Of a DNA stretch of 64,000 nucleotides, positions 33,076 to 44,558 are shown piece after piece. Source of the DNA: Calonectria ilicicola. Its lineage: Eukaryota > Ascomycota > Sordariomycetes > Hypocreales > Nectriaceae. The stretch is from positions 3,534,001-3,598,000 of the forward strand of contig CP085834.1 in NCBI GenBank assembly GCA_020809705.1, in the 5' to 3' direction. The translations under genes and the position numbers were made by a program. How positions within the stretch are numbered: position 1 is the first letter of the stretch; every line of letters starts with the position of its first letter. Under the pieces are notes generated by a model, which saw nothing but the letters and a program-made list of their open reading frames with translations, was not told the DNA's origin and searched no databases.

Positions 33076-33333
33076 TTAATTGGATTTATTGTTGGGTTTC
33101 TGATCAGAGGAACGGATCTGAGGAATGGTCGCGTTGCCTCGAGCAGCGACCTCGAGCGCAGTGTTTTTCAGAAGGGTTGCAAGGACGTCATGTTTGGCAG
33201 CTTCGTGTGCGTGGCGGTGACCCGCAGTAGCTAAGAGTTGCGCGTGCTCATAAGGGTCTTTCGGGGCCTTTGCGGCGGGCGCTGCGGCGGTGAGGGTGCC
33301 GGCAGCTACGACAAAGATGGTAGATAGCTTCAT
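33076..33333 (-). CDS. Small secreted protein
   Basis: 85-aa single-exon frame with an N-terminal signal peptide (MKLSTIFVVAAGTLTAAAPA, cleavage probably near residues 18-20) and a short His/Ala-rich mature peptide (HAQLLATAGHRHAHEAAKHD). It has no cysteine, so it is not a typical disulfide-bonded effector. A TATA box (TATATA, about 33438-33443 on the minus strand) sits about 105 bp upstream. Function unknown; the family is not recognised. Confidence 0.6.
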   Translation of the reverse strand: MKLSTIFVVAAGTLTAAAPAAKAPKDPYEHAQLLATAGHRHAHEAAKHDVLATLLKNTALEVAARGNATIPQIRSSDQKPNNKSN

Positions 33334-34421
33334 TTTAAAGGTAGTTGCTCGGTTTGAGGGGTCGAGGTAAAGTCGAGGTAAATTGAATAGTTACAATGAG
33401 ATGAGATTGAAGAGTGAGATGGTGGGCATGATTGTCATTTATATACCTGACCCATGCGTCCATTTGAGATTCGCCCAACAAATAATCTGATCCCAAAGGG
33501 TAGCAGAAAAGCTTATGATCATATTAATGTGAGTCAATTGCTAAAATTACTTTTGGATTGCTTTGAAGAGTAAGGGCCATTAACCACGTTCACGCCTCAT
33601 CCTCCCTAGGTAATCTTTATTTTCAGTTAGTGCTTTAACAGGATCGAGTCAATTATATTTTTCTTAGTAGACAAACGGTGACTGGATGAAGTTGTTGAAA
33701 ACCCATGGGACTACTATATGTGGCTCTGGTGCTCTTGGCCAAAATTCTGGATGGACCGGCCTCTGGGCTTTTTTTTTTGCCGCGCACAAATATGATATGG
33801 AAAAGCAAAAGAAGAAAAAAACGGTAAACGTTGGACATGCTCCCAACGCCGAATTTGTCCCCGTTTTCGGTCCGTTCATTGTTGGGCGGCGATACCCCTA
33901 CAGTGCGTAAAGCGTAATTTAAGGAGTAGAGCCAGTTCCGATTCGTGGAGGGAAAACTTTGTGAACTTTAGTGCTACCTGCCATCTCATCTGTAAGTATG
34001 CCTCTTCAAAAGCTTAACCGTTTTGCCATGCGTAAATTTAGGATTGCATTAGGGCAATCTTGGGAATCCCAGGATGTGGGTTTCACTGTTCAACTCCTCT
34101 GAAAAATGCTGAATGCTAACCGATGCACCTTGAATTGACCTTGATTGAACTAAATTTGGGAAGAAGCACGTTTGCTGCCGAAATGGACAGTGTTCTACAT
34201 GCTCGAATCCAGACATCCCCAGTACATGCCTCTCAGTGTAGGAGCCGAGAGTAAGCATTTGACAACACTGATACAAAAGCTATCTTGATCAAAAATGAGT
34301 CCAGGAGACAGGCTGTTCGTTCCGTTACTCGAGCCGTGCTTCGTACAAATGGCATAGCCCCGTTTTATTTCTCGATCGTTGGATGTCGTAGTACCATAAT
34401 GAAAATTCTGTGGATGTCTGC
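33334..34421. other. Intergenic, 1.1 kb
   Basis: Promoter of the small secreted protein on its left and 3' side of the MARVEL-like gene on its right. Short open frames at 33653-33910 and 34049-34437 on both strands show no domains or splice-consistent extension. No gene called. Confidence 0.4.
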
Positions 34422-35136
34422 TCACTTTCCAGCCCAAGCCTGTGGCGACCTGTAAGCTGTCTCATCCGAGACATCAACCGCCTTGACATATTTTCCCTTT
34501 CCTGAGCCGCGACGACAGACCACAATATCCAGGACCGTAGCGGAGATAAAGCTTAGGCTAAACCTAGTCAGCAATTCATATTCTCCGCCAGACCAACTCA
34601 TCATCAAACTTACGACCCGATAAAGGATCCACTGAAGAGCATCTTGTACAAGACACAGACAGTTACGCCGCTGCCTGAACCCCACATTGAAGTAGTGCAT
34701 TGACGCAAAATGGTCCCCCGCATGGAATCAGCCAGCAGGGCAAAGGCGACAGTCCAGAGGATCGCGAGGAAGCCGTTTGCAAAACTGTTGTAAAGAGCGG
34801 AAATTCCCCACACGCAACGAATAGCGCTGGATGCGACCAGATAAATTAAGCTGAGTAGTGCAGCACCTTGAAGCTGAAGAGAGTCAATACAACCAGGTGA
34901 CACAAGGTGAAGATTATGTAAATGGTTTTAGATTGGAGAAAGTGGTGAGCAAGACTTACAAAGTAGTACATCCATGGAATTTTCCACTTGCCGTGGACCA
35001 GATGGCCGATGAAATAAAACATGACACCAGCAATCATGCTCGAACAGAGCAATTGCAAGAACCTCAAAAGGTGAAACGGCAGTGCGGGGTAAACGTGCAC
35101 ATCCCGAGGTTTGGACTTGAACGCGTTGGGAGCCAT
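34422..35136 (-). CDS. Four-helix MARVEL-like membrane protein
   Basis: Three exons (35136-34960, 34873-34614, 34563-34422) give 192 aa. Four hydrophobic segments are visible: LLRFLQLLCSSMIAGVMFYFIGHLV, YYFLQGAALLSLIYLVASSAI, NSFANGFLAILWTVAFALLAD and SLSFISATVLDIVV. The spacing and the conserved R before TM1 resemble the MARVEL fold of fungal membrane proteins (Nce102-like and relatives), which organise plasma-membrane domains. The second intron splits TCG (TC|G) and the junction reads FIGSFSLSFISATV. The C-terminal tail is short and polar. An upstream in-frame segment before MAPNAF lacks a better ATG. Confidence 0.72.
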
Positions 35137-36017
35137 AGTGTTTGCTTCAATGAAACGATAGTAATGGTAAACGAAATGAAGTCGGAGCAAGACAGACAGA
35201 AAACCTCTTGGGAACGGAAGAGGGGCAATCTTTAGGCCCTTTCTGAGAGTCCTAGGATTATTGGGTTTTCAGCAGCAAATAGTAAATAACTGAGGCTTCT
35301 ACATGGCGCGTTTGTGGCTTGACGCTATAATTCAGCTCGCTGACAGCGTGGCACGGTCAAGTGCCTCAAATCCTCAATGCCGGCAATGTCTAACGGCTCT
35401 GGTTGGCCTCGCTCCGAGGCCATGGTTCCACTAGACCTGGGTGGCGCAGTTGAGAGATGTTTGCAGTGCAAAGATTGAGGCGGTGCCTCAAAGGACGGTA
35501 ATTGAAGCGAAGCCATCAAAAAGCAAGAATGGCATGGCCCGGTCTGGACGCTGGGCTAAGAGTGGCATTGAGGTTGTCTAAGCCCAACGCCAGCTTTCAG
35601 CTATCCGCCCAATGGCTGGCTGCGTTTGAGTCCGTTCTTATTTTTAGGCGGCAGTTGTGTCCACTAAGAGCTCAGCTGATCGGGGACCTCGGGGATTCCC
35701 AGCCCTATTTAGCCTGATCCAGTTAGACACGCGTTTAGGCCATTAAGCTTATGGCTTAACTTTAGCGCTGGCGGTATCCACGAGTCGGGGATTCATGCTC
35801 GCTTGGCTTGGAAGCTTGCATGTGAGGCTTTCAGCAGCTGTCTCTGTCATATTTTAGTCCTACAGAGAAGAATGCCCAAAAAGCATCGTGGCGTTGAAGC
35901 GGAGGTATCCGTCTTCTCTCAGGAAGAGTGGGGATTGTAACCATAAATGCGCATGGTTTCGCCCCAAGACGATTCGAATGCTTCAGGTCGCAGCCCGCAA
36001 CAAAGGACGTAGTCATC
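35137..36017. other. Intergenic, 0.9 kb divergent promoter region
   Basis: Between the divergent MARVEL-like and astacin genes. The sequence is GC-richer than most spacers here. Short open frames at 35325-35519 and 35502-35717 have no recognisable content. No gene called. Confidence 0.4.
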
Positions 36018-37682
36018 ATGGGTCCTCTTCATCTATTCTTAAAGCTTGTTGTTTCTGGGTTGCTGTTTGGCAGCGCCGTTGTGGCCCAAAACCACACAAA
36101 CAACAACAGCAACGACCATCCTCCCCCTAATAACAGTTCCTCATCTTTTACCGACCCCGTTCAAAACATCACCACCGTCGAAATCTATGTCCAGTCAAAT
36201 CCCCTGTCGATCAACGGCACCGACATTACGTTGGAACCCCAAGTCCAGCGTGTAACATACTACCAACAGGGCAAGTTTGCCATCATTGATGGAGATGTCC
36301 TGTTTGGTACCGTGTCCCAGATGGAGGACGCGACCATCAGCAATATTTCAGATGCTGCTGCCAGAAAACGTGCGCTCTCATTATATAGATGGAGCAACGG
36401 AGACAGATGGCCTGGTGGTGTCATCAAGTACAGATGGGAGACAAAAGAGGGCAAAGATCTGATGCTCTCCGAGTGGGAACCCGCCATGAAACTATGGACG
36501 GATCGACTCCCTTTTCTAAAATTCCAAGAGGTTTCTGACTCTCCAAGCACAAAGATGGAGCTTGGTGTTCTCAATCTCCGAGTCCAGCCAACCTCAGGCG
36601 CGTGCTTCTCTCCAATCGGTATGTCCATGTGGGCGACCGACAGCGTCATGATTTTCGATACGAACCGATGCTCGATACCTACCACAACACACGAGATTGG
36701 CCACACACTCGGTCTATTCCATGAGCAACAGCGCCCTGACCGAGATCAATACCTTGATATCAAGTGCGAGAACCTTGTTGCTGACAGATTCGGAACCAAG
36801 GCTGTCTGTGGCGATTCTTGCAGCGGATGGGGATGTGCTTTCCGAAAGCTCGGCGAGTTCGAGGGTGACTGGTCGGGCACCTACGATGTCGAGAGTATCA
36901 TGCACTACGGTGACTCTGACTTTAGCTACGACTGGTGGAACGTGCCCGTGCTCGTCGGAAAGAATGGTGTCAAGCTGCACCGTGGATTCTCACCTCATCC
37001 TTCGCTCTGGGATGCAGTCCGCGTCTGCAACATCTACCCAGAGGACTGTCGAGGAGTGTGTGGCGATGGTGTCCTAGCACCAGCCAACGGTGAAGAGTGT
37101 GACGATGGAAACAACATTGATGGAGACGGATGCAGTGCCAACTGCAAAAAGGAGAGCGGAACACCAAAGCCCTACTGCGGTGATGGCAAGATCCAGCCCG
37201 AACTTGGTGAAGAGTGCGATGACGGTGCCTGGAATGGCGCATACGATTGTACCAATGATTGCAAACTGAAGAACAAGACACCGGGTACCTGCGGAGATGG
37301 CAAGATTCAGCCAGGCGAAGAGTGCGACGATGGCGCCTCAAATGGTGGAAGCAACTGCACCAAGGACTGCAAGCTCAAGAGCAAGGGAACTGATGGGCCT
37401 TGCGCCACCTGCGACCCCACAGCAGGGAAGAATCTGTGCCACGTCAGCACCAGTTGTATTACTGGACCATCTAGCAATCACTACTGTGCCTGTGCTCACG
37501 GATTCAGAGCTGGTGACGGAGCCAAGGCAGATGATGCCAGCGTCCAGTTCAGGTTGGATTGGTGGGGACAGGAAGGACGAGTATTTGTAAAACCTGGCGT
37601 TGCTTGCAACCAGTTGTGTGATCGATGGACATTGGGACGGGATGGCTGCACGGAAGTGCCGGTAGCAGACAAGTGTTATTAG
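36018..37682 (+). CDS. Secreted astacin-family (M12A) metalloprotease with Cys-rich repeats
   Basis: Zinc endopeptidase, 554 aa, intronless. A signal peptide (MGPLHLFLKLVVSGLLFGSA, cleavage near VVAQ) is followed by an Asn/Pro-rich stretch, a prodomain and the catalytic domain with HEIGHTLGLFHEQQRPDRD (~224-242), which contains the full astacin zinc signature HExxHxxGxxHExxRxD, and the Met-turn SIMHYG (~292). The C-terminus has three repeats beginning CGDG(K/V) and containing GEECDDG, the Myxococcus-type cysteine-rich repeat, and then a further Cys-rich tail. All frames before 36018 start with GTG rather than ATG, so the signal-peptide Met is the start. Likely role: extracellular protein degradation or attack on other organisms, inferred from the family. 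Confidence 0.9.
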   Translation: MGPLHLFLKLVVSGLLFGSAVVAQNHTNNNSNDHPPPNNSSSSFTDPVQNITTVEIYVQSNPLSINGTDITLEPQVQRVTYYQQGKFAIIDGDVLFGTVSQMEDATISNISDAAARKRALSLYRWSNGDRWPGGVIKYRWETKEGKDLMLSEWEPAMKLWTDRLPFLKFQEVSDSPSTKMELGVLNLRVQPTSGACFSPIGMSMWATDSVMIFDTNRCSIPTTTHEIGHTLGLFHEQQRPDRDQYLDIKCENLVADRFGTKAVCGDSCSGWGCAFRKLGEFEGDWSGTYDVESIMHYGDSDFSYDWWNVPVLVGKNGVKLHRGFSPHPSLWDAVRVCNIYPEDCRGVCGDGVLAPANGEECDDGNNIDGDGCSANCKKESGTPKPYCGDGKIQPELGEECDDGAWNGAYDCTNDCKLKNKTPGTCGDGKIQPGEECDDGASNGGSNCTKDCKLKSKGTDGPCATCDPTAGKNLCHVSTSCITGPSSNHYCACAHGFRAGDGAKADDASVQFRLDWWGQEGRVFVKPGVACNQLCDRWTLGRDGCTEVPVADKCY

Positions 37683-39312
37683 AGCGAAGGGTGTGTGTCA
37701 ATCTCGCAGTTGTATATATTCGGTTATGCTAAGTCACGAAGATCAAATGATCCTATGTTTATGGAAATATTCAAGCAAGTAATTCTTCATGGTTAGATTT
37801 AAAACGATCTTTTCATATCATCATACTTCTACAAATGGTGTTGCGTTGTGCTCAGGGAGTGTATTCAATGCCAGATTGATCCACAGGACCGGCAGCAATG
37901 GATGTCATGGCGATGAACCCAAGAGCTCACGCTAACGAAACTTTGGCTGAGATAAATTGCGCCAATCGATATATATGCCCAAAGGATAAGGAGCCAGGAG
38001 ATCCCTACGTAATATCGATAGTCATCTTTGAGTGACAGAGTCGCTTGTCTACCTCAGCCCCATGGCCGTAAACAAGGTTACCAGAATGACACGGATCAAT
38101 TGCTGTAACTCTACCTGGCCTCGCCACAAGACGAGGAACGAAAGTCCCCCACAAGTGGAAGCCCTGTGCGTATACACGTATCTCCGCATTTAACACGAGG
38201 TTTTCTATTCTCCACATCCAGCTAAATGTGTTTCATTTCATCCATCAACAAATATCTCTACCATACATAATGCAACTTGCCTTGCAGTTCTCCACTCTTT
38301 AGTAGGTCGAGTACGAGAATGTATGGTGACAATGTCATGACATTTGTTCCAAGCTGAGAGGTTCGAGAAGAGCGGGCTGAGCGTTAACGTAGAGGTTTGA
38401 AAGGTGTTGGGACTTCTGAAGGTCGATTAAAGAAGGAACTTATATCTGTTCATAAATAAAAATCACTATCGTAATGACAATAAGAAGTTGGTCGAGGAAT
38501 GTGAATGGAGGAAAGTGGTATAGGGTAGGATACTATATATTATTCAGATATTGCAATTACGGTGTTAAAGCTGTTATGGATGTATTTTGTGGACATTATA
38601 AATATAAAAGTTCTTCTTAAGTGCTTACAATAAATTCCTTTATTCTATTGAGGTTCATTACATTATATTACAACCGCACAATGTCTGAACGCCTTGGCTA
38701 CTAGCAAGCCAATATTTTGGATTTCGTCACGGTGGAGGGCAGGTTACCAGCATTTGTGGCAAATGGCAGGTCTTGGCGAGCCAGCACCTTTGTGTCTGGC
38801 GAAATTTCTTTTTCCATCTAACCCGGTTTGGAAAGGACTCCGCCATTGGTCTCACCACACGAACGCGCTAATCCATTTTGAGTAAAATCGCGGTTTGATG
38901 TCACGCCCAGTTTGCTGTTGCTACAAGCTAGAAGAAAGGTAAAGGGCGTGCTCAATGAAAACAGGGCATCATAATTGGGCTAAAACTACAGACGTAGACT
39001 GGCGGTCATGGAAAATTCTACCTCCGATGTCCTGTGGTATTCCGCAGTGGCAGGGTATCCTTTCGAAGTAGCCAATAGAAAAGGCTCGTATTGAACACGA
39101 TAAATTGACCCAGTCCGCATCAGGCTAGAGAGGAATCTCAGGATCGGAAAGCCCCCCTGGTCTGACTAGCATCATCCTAGAACAAGTGCGGGCCCAGAAT
39201 GTCTTCAGCCGAGAGATGTGGGTGGTCAAGAGTTGGCCTGGATTCCATTTTCTATCCTCTTCTGATGCTGACGAGGTCTTCATCCATCACATATTGTACC
39301 CCTACAGCCATC
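37683..39312. other. Intergenic, 1.6 kb
   Basis: No gene seen between the astacin gene and the Upc2-like regulator. Parts (38440-38680) are AT-rich. An ATG at 39199 in frame with the regulator could add 38 residues to its N-terminus but I prefer 39313. Confidence 0.4.
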
Positions 39313-40677
39313 ATGATGCGTGACAATGAAGAAGGTCATCGCGTGCATATTTCTTCGCGCTGCCCTGGTCACACAATCCAGCGCCGATCACATAAGAAAT
39401 CTCGGGATGGGTGCCGCAACTGTAAGCGGCGCAGAATCAAGGTAAGTAGCTCCTTTTCTTGTTGGATGGCGCAATTGGAATCCTGATTGATTGGCCTATG
39501 ATAGTGTGATGAGAATAAGCCGTCGTGCAAAAACTGTTCTCGGCGCTCTATACCTTGCGACTTCAACCCCAGTGATGTGAACGCTGCTGCAGCCACAGCC
39601 ACTAATCCTGATGTCCCAAGGAAGCGTGGCCGACCTCTGAGGAAGTGGGCTACGAGTCCACCTATTCCCGAGGATGGTTTGAATGACCCACTCGTTTCAC
39701 TGGATTCAAACCTGCCTTTAGCTGAGACTCCTCAGCCCTTGAACGTTGAGGACCTCCAGCTTTACCACCACTATATTAGTCACGCGTCGCTGACTCTGGG
39801 AGATGACGTCCTTTGGCGTGACAAGGTGCCCCGTCTTGCTTTTGAGAATCACTTTCTCCTGCGCCTCATGCTTGGTCTATCAGCCCTCCACTTAGCCCAG
39901 CTTCATGTCTCGGAGGCGGTCAAGTACGAGCAACTAGCCGAGGCGCATTCGTCGATGGCACTACGCGACGTCACAGAAATGCTGCCTCATATTAGCCGCG
40001 AGAATTGCTCTGCGCTATACATTGCTACTGTACTTATTTGTAACTATACTTTCGCCAAAACCCCAAAGAACGGCCATCTCCTCGTTGTGGCCGAAGGTAC
40101 CGAGGTTGCCTGGTGGAACCTATTTCGAGGCGTCCGTTTTGTCATTGAGACCATGGGTCTCCCAGCAATATTTTCTGGTCATCTGGGCCCCTTCCCACCA
40201 GAGGATACCACCGTGATACCCCAAATGGATGGCGAACAAGGGTATATTCCATGGGAGGAGCCTCTCGCTAATCTAAAGGAATTAATTGTGAATTGGGAGA
40301 AGCAAGAATATGAAAATTTTCAAATGATACATGAAGCTCTTGCTGATTGTTTTCATAATGTGTATGGAACCGCCGAGGAGCCAGCAGAGCAAACCTATGG
40401 AAAGATGCATGTTGTAATGCGCTGGCTATGGTTTCTGGAGGACGGGTTTATCGATCAGGTCAAGTTGAAGTCACCACAAGCCTTGATTTTACTGGCTCAT
40501 TTTGCTGTGTTGCTTCAGACCGTAGAGTGTTTTTGGTTCATGAGAGGATGGGGACATCACGTTATTGATGGTATACTAGAGCACTTGGACCGGGGTTATA
40601 CCTTCCTGATCTCCTGGCCTAAGCTGGTAGTGGGATGCCAGTGTAATGGTGACCTGGGCACTATGCAGATGGTGTAA
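39313..40677 (+). CDS. Zn2Cys6 transcription factor, Upc2-like
   Basis: 433 aa in two exons (39313-39441, 39505-40677). The zinc cluster CRNCKRRRIK|CDENKPSCKNCSRRSIPCDF spans the intron (phase 0, after IK) and has the C-x2-C-x6-C-x6-C-x2-C-x6-C spacing. It is followed by a basic RKRGRPLRKW stretch and a helical C-terminal region (HYISHASLTLGDD, LMLGLSALHLAQL, CSALYIATVLICNYTFA) characteristic of the Upc2 / 'sterol uptake control' group, which includes many secondary-metabolism and catabolic regulators. The alternative ATG at 39199 would add a low-similarity leader. It lies 722 bp before an SDR gene on the same strand, a possible target. Confidence 0.85.
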
Positions 40678-41399
40678 TTTATGATCATCGGTCTGATTGA
40701 GTATGATCGAAGAGTCGAGACCTTTCTTCTGGATGTTGTTGACAGTCGGTACCATCACCAAATAATACGGGGAACCGTATTCGATACGAAAATTAAGATA
40801 TTTCCAAATCTAGAAATAAGATAATAGATGCAGGAGATTCTTCATGCCGATTGGCCACGTTTGTTCAAGCCTACCATTCCGTGCCCTTCCAAAATTGGAA
40901 ATCTTGTAGCATGTAGCGCGTAATCGAACTTCGTGATGCGGGCAGACAATACCATGCTTATGCCTTCCAAGAAATTTGGTGCTTTATTCCCACACATGTG
41001 AACACGGATTCGTTGTTGAATACGATGTCCTATCATGACTAAGTGTTTGGACCAATTTATATTTTGTGTCTAAATATAACGGAAGTCGGGTGTGATGTCG
41101 GATTTAGATGAAGCCGTTGTACCAATCTTCGAGTGGATTCGGAGACCTCCGGGGGTTTCCGGTCGCATACAAGAAGTCAACGGGGTTTTGAAGATGCCCG
41201 GAAGCCCGCCTGAAATGGGGACCTGAGGTTATAAAAACGTCGCCCATTTATTCACCCTCATTATATAATAGCTGTCTGATTATAATTTTTGTCACAATTT
41301 TAGAGGCCTGGCTTGTCATCGTCAGTACTAATCTACGCGATAGTTAATTCATCATCGACTAATGCAGTGTAGATTTGACATTTACAACGAAAAAGACAA
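40678..41399 (+). promoter_or_regulatory. SDR promoter with TATA and CGG-N4-CCG
   Basis: Upstream region of the SDR gene. TATAAAAAC at about 41230 lies 170 bp before the ATG. CGG-AAGC-CCG at 41199-41208, just before the TATA box, is an inverted CGG pair of the type bound by Zn2Cys6 dimers. No other gene seen in this stretch. Confidence 0.45.
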
Positions 41400-42176
41400 A
41401 TGAATAACCTAGCAGGGCTCCGGGTGATTATTGCTGGAGGAGCCTCTGGTATTGGGGCAATCACTGCGAAGCTCCTGGGTAGCCATGGTGTTAGAGTGGT
41501 GGTAGGCGATATCAATGGGGAAGGGGCAGATCAAGTTGCAGAGAGCATCACTGCCTTAGGTGGCACTGCTAATGCTGCGAAGTTCGACCTTGGCGAAGAA
41601 AGTAGCATCGAGGCCCTTATCAATGATGGTACGAAGATGTTGGGGGGATTGGACGGTCTCATCAACATGGGAGCTGCTGTTCACCAAAGCCACTTGAGCA
41701 AAGATATCAGTATTGACGAGATGGAAGCCGACATTTGGCGTACAACGATGAATATCAACCTGATCGGCTACGCTTTGACCGCAAAATACGCTCTGCCACA
41801 TCTCAAACGCAATAAATCCGGAAGCATCATCAACATCTCAGCCGCGGCCGCTTTCTCAGGCGAGCCTCTCTTCCCAGCGTACGCGGCGTCCAAGGCGGGG
41901 ATCCACTCTTTGACGAGACATATTGCACGAACATGGGGTCCCCAGAACATACGGGCCAACGCCCTGGCCCTTGGCCTAACAAACACGGCGCAGTTGGCTG
42001 AAGGGCTCAAGGCATCACCAGCTCTTCGCGAAGTGGTCGATACTCGGATCCCACTTCGACGAGTATGCGAACCAGAAGAAGCTGCATCGGCGATTTTATA
42101 TTTACTCTCACCAGAGAGCGCATATGTGACTGGCCAGGTGTGGTCAGTTAATGGTGGGCTGGTCTTGCGCGAGTAA
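41400..42176 (+). CDS. Classical short-chain dehydrogenase/reductase
   Basis: NAD(P)-dependent oxidoreductase, 258 aa, intronless, the standard length of classical SDRs. The cofactor motif GGASGIGA (TGxxxGIG type; here with A-G-G) is at residues ~12-20; VVGDIN after beta-2 carries an Asp, which favours NAD(H). LINMGAAV replaces NNAG, the catalytic Ser is in INISAAAAF, and Tyr/Lys are in YAASK. The C-terminus VTGQVWSVNGGLVL is typical. Substrate unknown; ketone/alcohol interconversion is the family reaction. The Upc2-like regulator lies just upstream on the same strand and the metallo-beta-lactamase-fold gene 1.1 kb downstream. Confidence 0.92.
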   Translation: MNNLAGLRVIIAGGASGIGAITAKLLGSHGVRVVVGDINGEGADQVAESITALGGTANAAKFDLGEESSIEALINDGTKMLGGLDGLINMGAAVHQSHLSKDISIDEMEADIWRTTMNINLIGYALTAKYALPHLKRNKSGSIINISAAAAFSGEPLFPAYAASKAGIHSLTRHIARTWGPQNIRANALALGLTNTAQLAEGLKASPALREVVDTRIPLRRVCEPEEAASAILYLLSPESAYVTGQVWSVNGGLVLRE

Positions 42177-43269
42177 TAATTAGTCAGTCAACAAGGATCA
42201 CTTTCTATGTCCATGTTGTACTCAACAGTCATGTGGTAGAAGGAAGCTTTCTTCCAACAAGAACCTTTTCCATTATCAAATATTTGATAGCTCTAAAATT
42301 CGCTACTAATTTCCCAACCGTCCTACCTAGAAAGTCATATAGGCTGGGAAAGACCTGTCAAGTAGTACTTTGCCCTTCATGTTCTTGCAATCTCACCAAT
42401 CGCTTTAGAGTATCTTGGGAAAAGCGCAGTGCGATCACTTGAAATGGAGATGCGTGAATTTCTTTCGTATTCAATGTGGTTGCCACTAAAATTCTACTAT
42501 CTTCCTCTCCCACTAACGTCTAAAAATTCTAGGGCAATCAGAATTTGGTACTAGGCGTACTTCCCACTCACACCCGGTGATCCGCACAATCTCCGCAAGT
42601 CCGCCAGCGAGTCTTTTTTTTTATTAATGCAAACGTACTACATGGATTAAATTTAAGTACCTTGACCTCGAGTAAAATCCGATAGTTTCACCCATGGTTT
42701 AGCGCAATCGGAAATATTACAGATTTGCTCACCAGAAATTTCCAGGCGACGCATGAAGTCATGACAGTTTTCCTGTGCAAGCTACACGCAAGCTACACCA
42801 CCAGATCCCAGCATTTAAATAAAGAATTCAATGTGCTCGTATACCTATTCGTAATGACAATTTAATACTATGATGCGTATTCATAAAACATCAATGACTC
42901 ATGAAAGCTCTCGCTTTTTCTAGCTCGTGCAAACTGCAAATGGGAAGCGTGAACCCTATCGCCGGTAACTCCGGTTGGAGTATCCCTTGAGCAAGACCCT
43001 AAACTACCCGTCTATATGCGGGAATACTTACACATGTTTAAGCGGACTTTTGGATTCAATCACGAGCTCGCTCGATGTGATGGATCCAGTACCACAAAGT
43101 AAAAAGTTGTTCTCCCTGGAGGGCTAAAGTTGATGGTGTCAAACCTTTGAGCGGAGAACAAGTTTAAAAGATAAATACCGTTCACTGTGCACATTATATC
43201 TGTCACCGTTTGTGATCACTCTTCCCTACTGCTTTGGTTAAGGATTGCGAAATTTTCTTTCAAGATATC
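42177..43269 (+). promoter_or_regulatory. Lactonase-type gene promoter with CGG-N5-CCG
   Basis: Upstream region of the metallo-beta-lactamase-fold gene. CGG-TAACT-CCG occurs at 42963-42973, about 297 bp before the ATG. The same CCGGTAAC core recurs upstream of the Baeyer-Villiger monooxygenase (58957-58964). No gene is supported in this 1.1 kb stretch. Confidence 0.4.
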
Positions 43270-44558
43270 ATGGCCTCCGATTCCGAACCCATGCCGAGTC
43301 TAGTACTCCCACCATCGCCACACGTGGTGGATGTATCTATTATTGATACTACGGCTCGTATTCGTGTTCCCTTGGGGTTCTTCGTTGAAAATCCTCTGCC
43401 TGGTCATGAAATGTTGGAGTGTCCCTCATTTGCGTTTCTTGTTAAACACCCGGCAGGCAAGAATATTCTCTTTGATTTGGGTCTGCGAAAGGACAAAGAG
43501 TCTTTTCCACCTATAATTCGTGATGGTATGGCGGATTTGACAATGGACGTGGAAAAAGATGTCGCTACCATCCTTGAAGAAGATGGTCACGTACCTCCCA
43601 GCGCCATTGAGAGCATCATTTGGAGGTAAGAAAGCAAAAAAAGGACCGCAGACCATTATTGACAAGTCTGGGGATATAAAGTCACTGGCATTGCGATCAT
43701 AGTAGTGACCCTTCCACATTTCCATCTGAAGTTGAACTCGTCGTTGGCCCAGGGTTCAAAAATGCCCTCCTTCCAGGGTACCCTGCTGATCCTAATGGGG
43801 TCATACTACAGAGCGACTACGTGTATGCTTGCTTCCTGTAACGCCCAAATAAAATCGTGTTTGTGCTAACGTGATGACCCTTTATAAGAGGACGGCAGTT
43901 ACGAGAAATTGACTTCGAAACAGGACTCAAGATCGGTCAATTTCGCGCCATGGACTTTTTCGGAGATGGTAGCTTCTACCTACTGGATGCTCCGGGTGTG
44001 AGTACAGATTTGTGATCGGGCGCCTTATATTGAAACGCCAGCTTACCTATGTAGCATGCCATTGGACATATGTGCGGCCTCGCGCGCACCACCCCCACGA
44101 CTTTCATCTTCATGGGCGGGGACGGATGTCATCATTGCGGCTCATTGAGACCCAACAATCATATAGGCTTACCAGAAAGGATATCGCCATCGCCATTTTC
44201 GACCCCTCCACATCTACCAGGCACTTATTGCCCAGGTGCTCTTCTGAAAGCAATTCACCCCAACCATAACACCATGGAGCCTTTTTACAGCCGACTATCA
44301 GATGCTCCGGGTCGGGATGTCAATGAAGCAGAGGAGGTCATCGGGAACATGATTCCTTTTGATGCATGCGAGAATGTCTTCATGATTATTGCTCACGATA
44401 GAAGCCTACTAGGTGTAGTAGACACTTTCCCTGGCAACGTAAATAACTGGAAAGAGAAAGGTTGGAAGGATATTTGCTACTGGAGATATTTAGAAGATTT
44501 TCAAGCTAGTCTTGCTCCACATATTGCTGACAATGAGGCTTTCCCTCGTCAAATTTAA
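43270..44558 (+). CDS. Metallo-beta-lactamase-fold hydrolase (lactonase-like)
   Basis: 369 aa from four exons: 43270-43625, 43682-43822, 43889-43997 and 44055-44558. The zinc motif HxHxDH is created across the first splice: IIWSHWHCDH (~116-125), with donor GTAAGA and acceptor AAAG. Further ligands are offered by PGHAIGH, GGDGCHH and IIAHDRS. The N-terminal [19 protein letters not shown] is the usual start of the fold. Closest in style to the AttM/AhlD-type lactonases, enzymes that open lactone rings, but substrate assignment needs biochemistry. No signal peptide. The gene precedes Zn2Cys6 regulator A on the same strand and may be its target. Confidence 0.85.

Noticed and set aside
36260..36706. 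Antisense frame of 148 codons in the astacin gene
   Set aside because: Opposite the zinc-protease domain; no independent support.
39199..39312. Upstream ATG extending the Upc2-like regulator by 38 residues
   Set aside because: The extension has no resemblance to regulator N-termini and 39313 (MMRDNEEG) gives the normal distance to the zinc cluster; kept only as an alternative.
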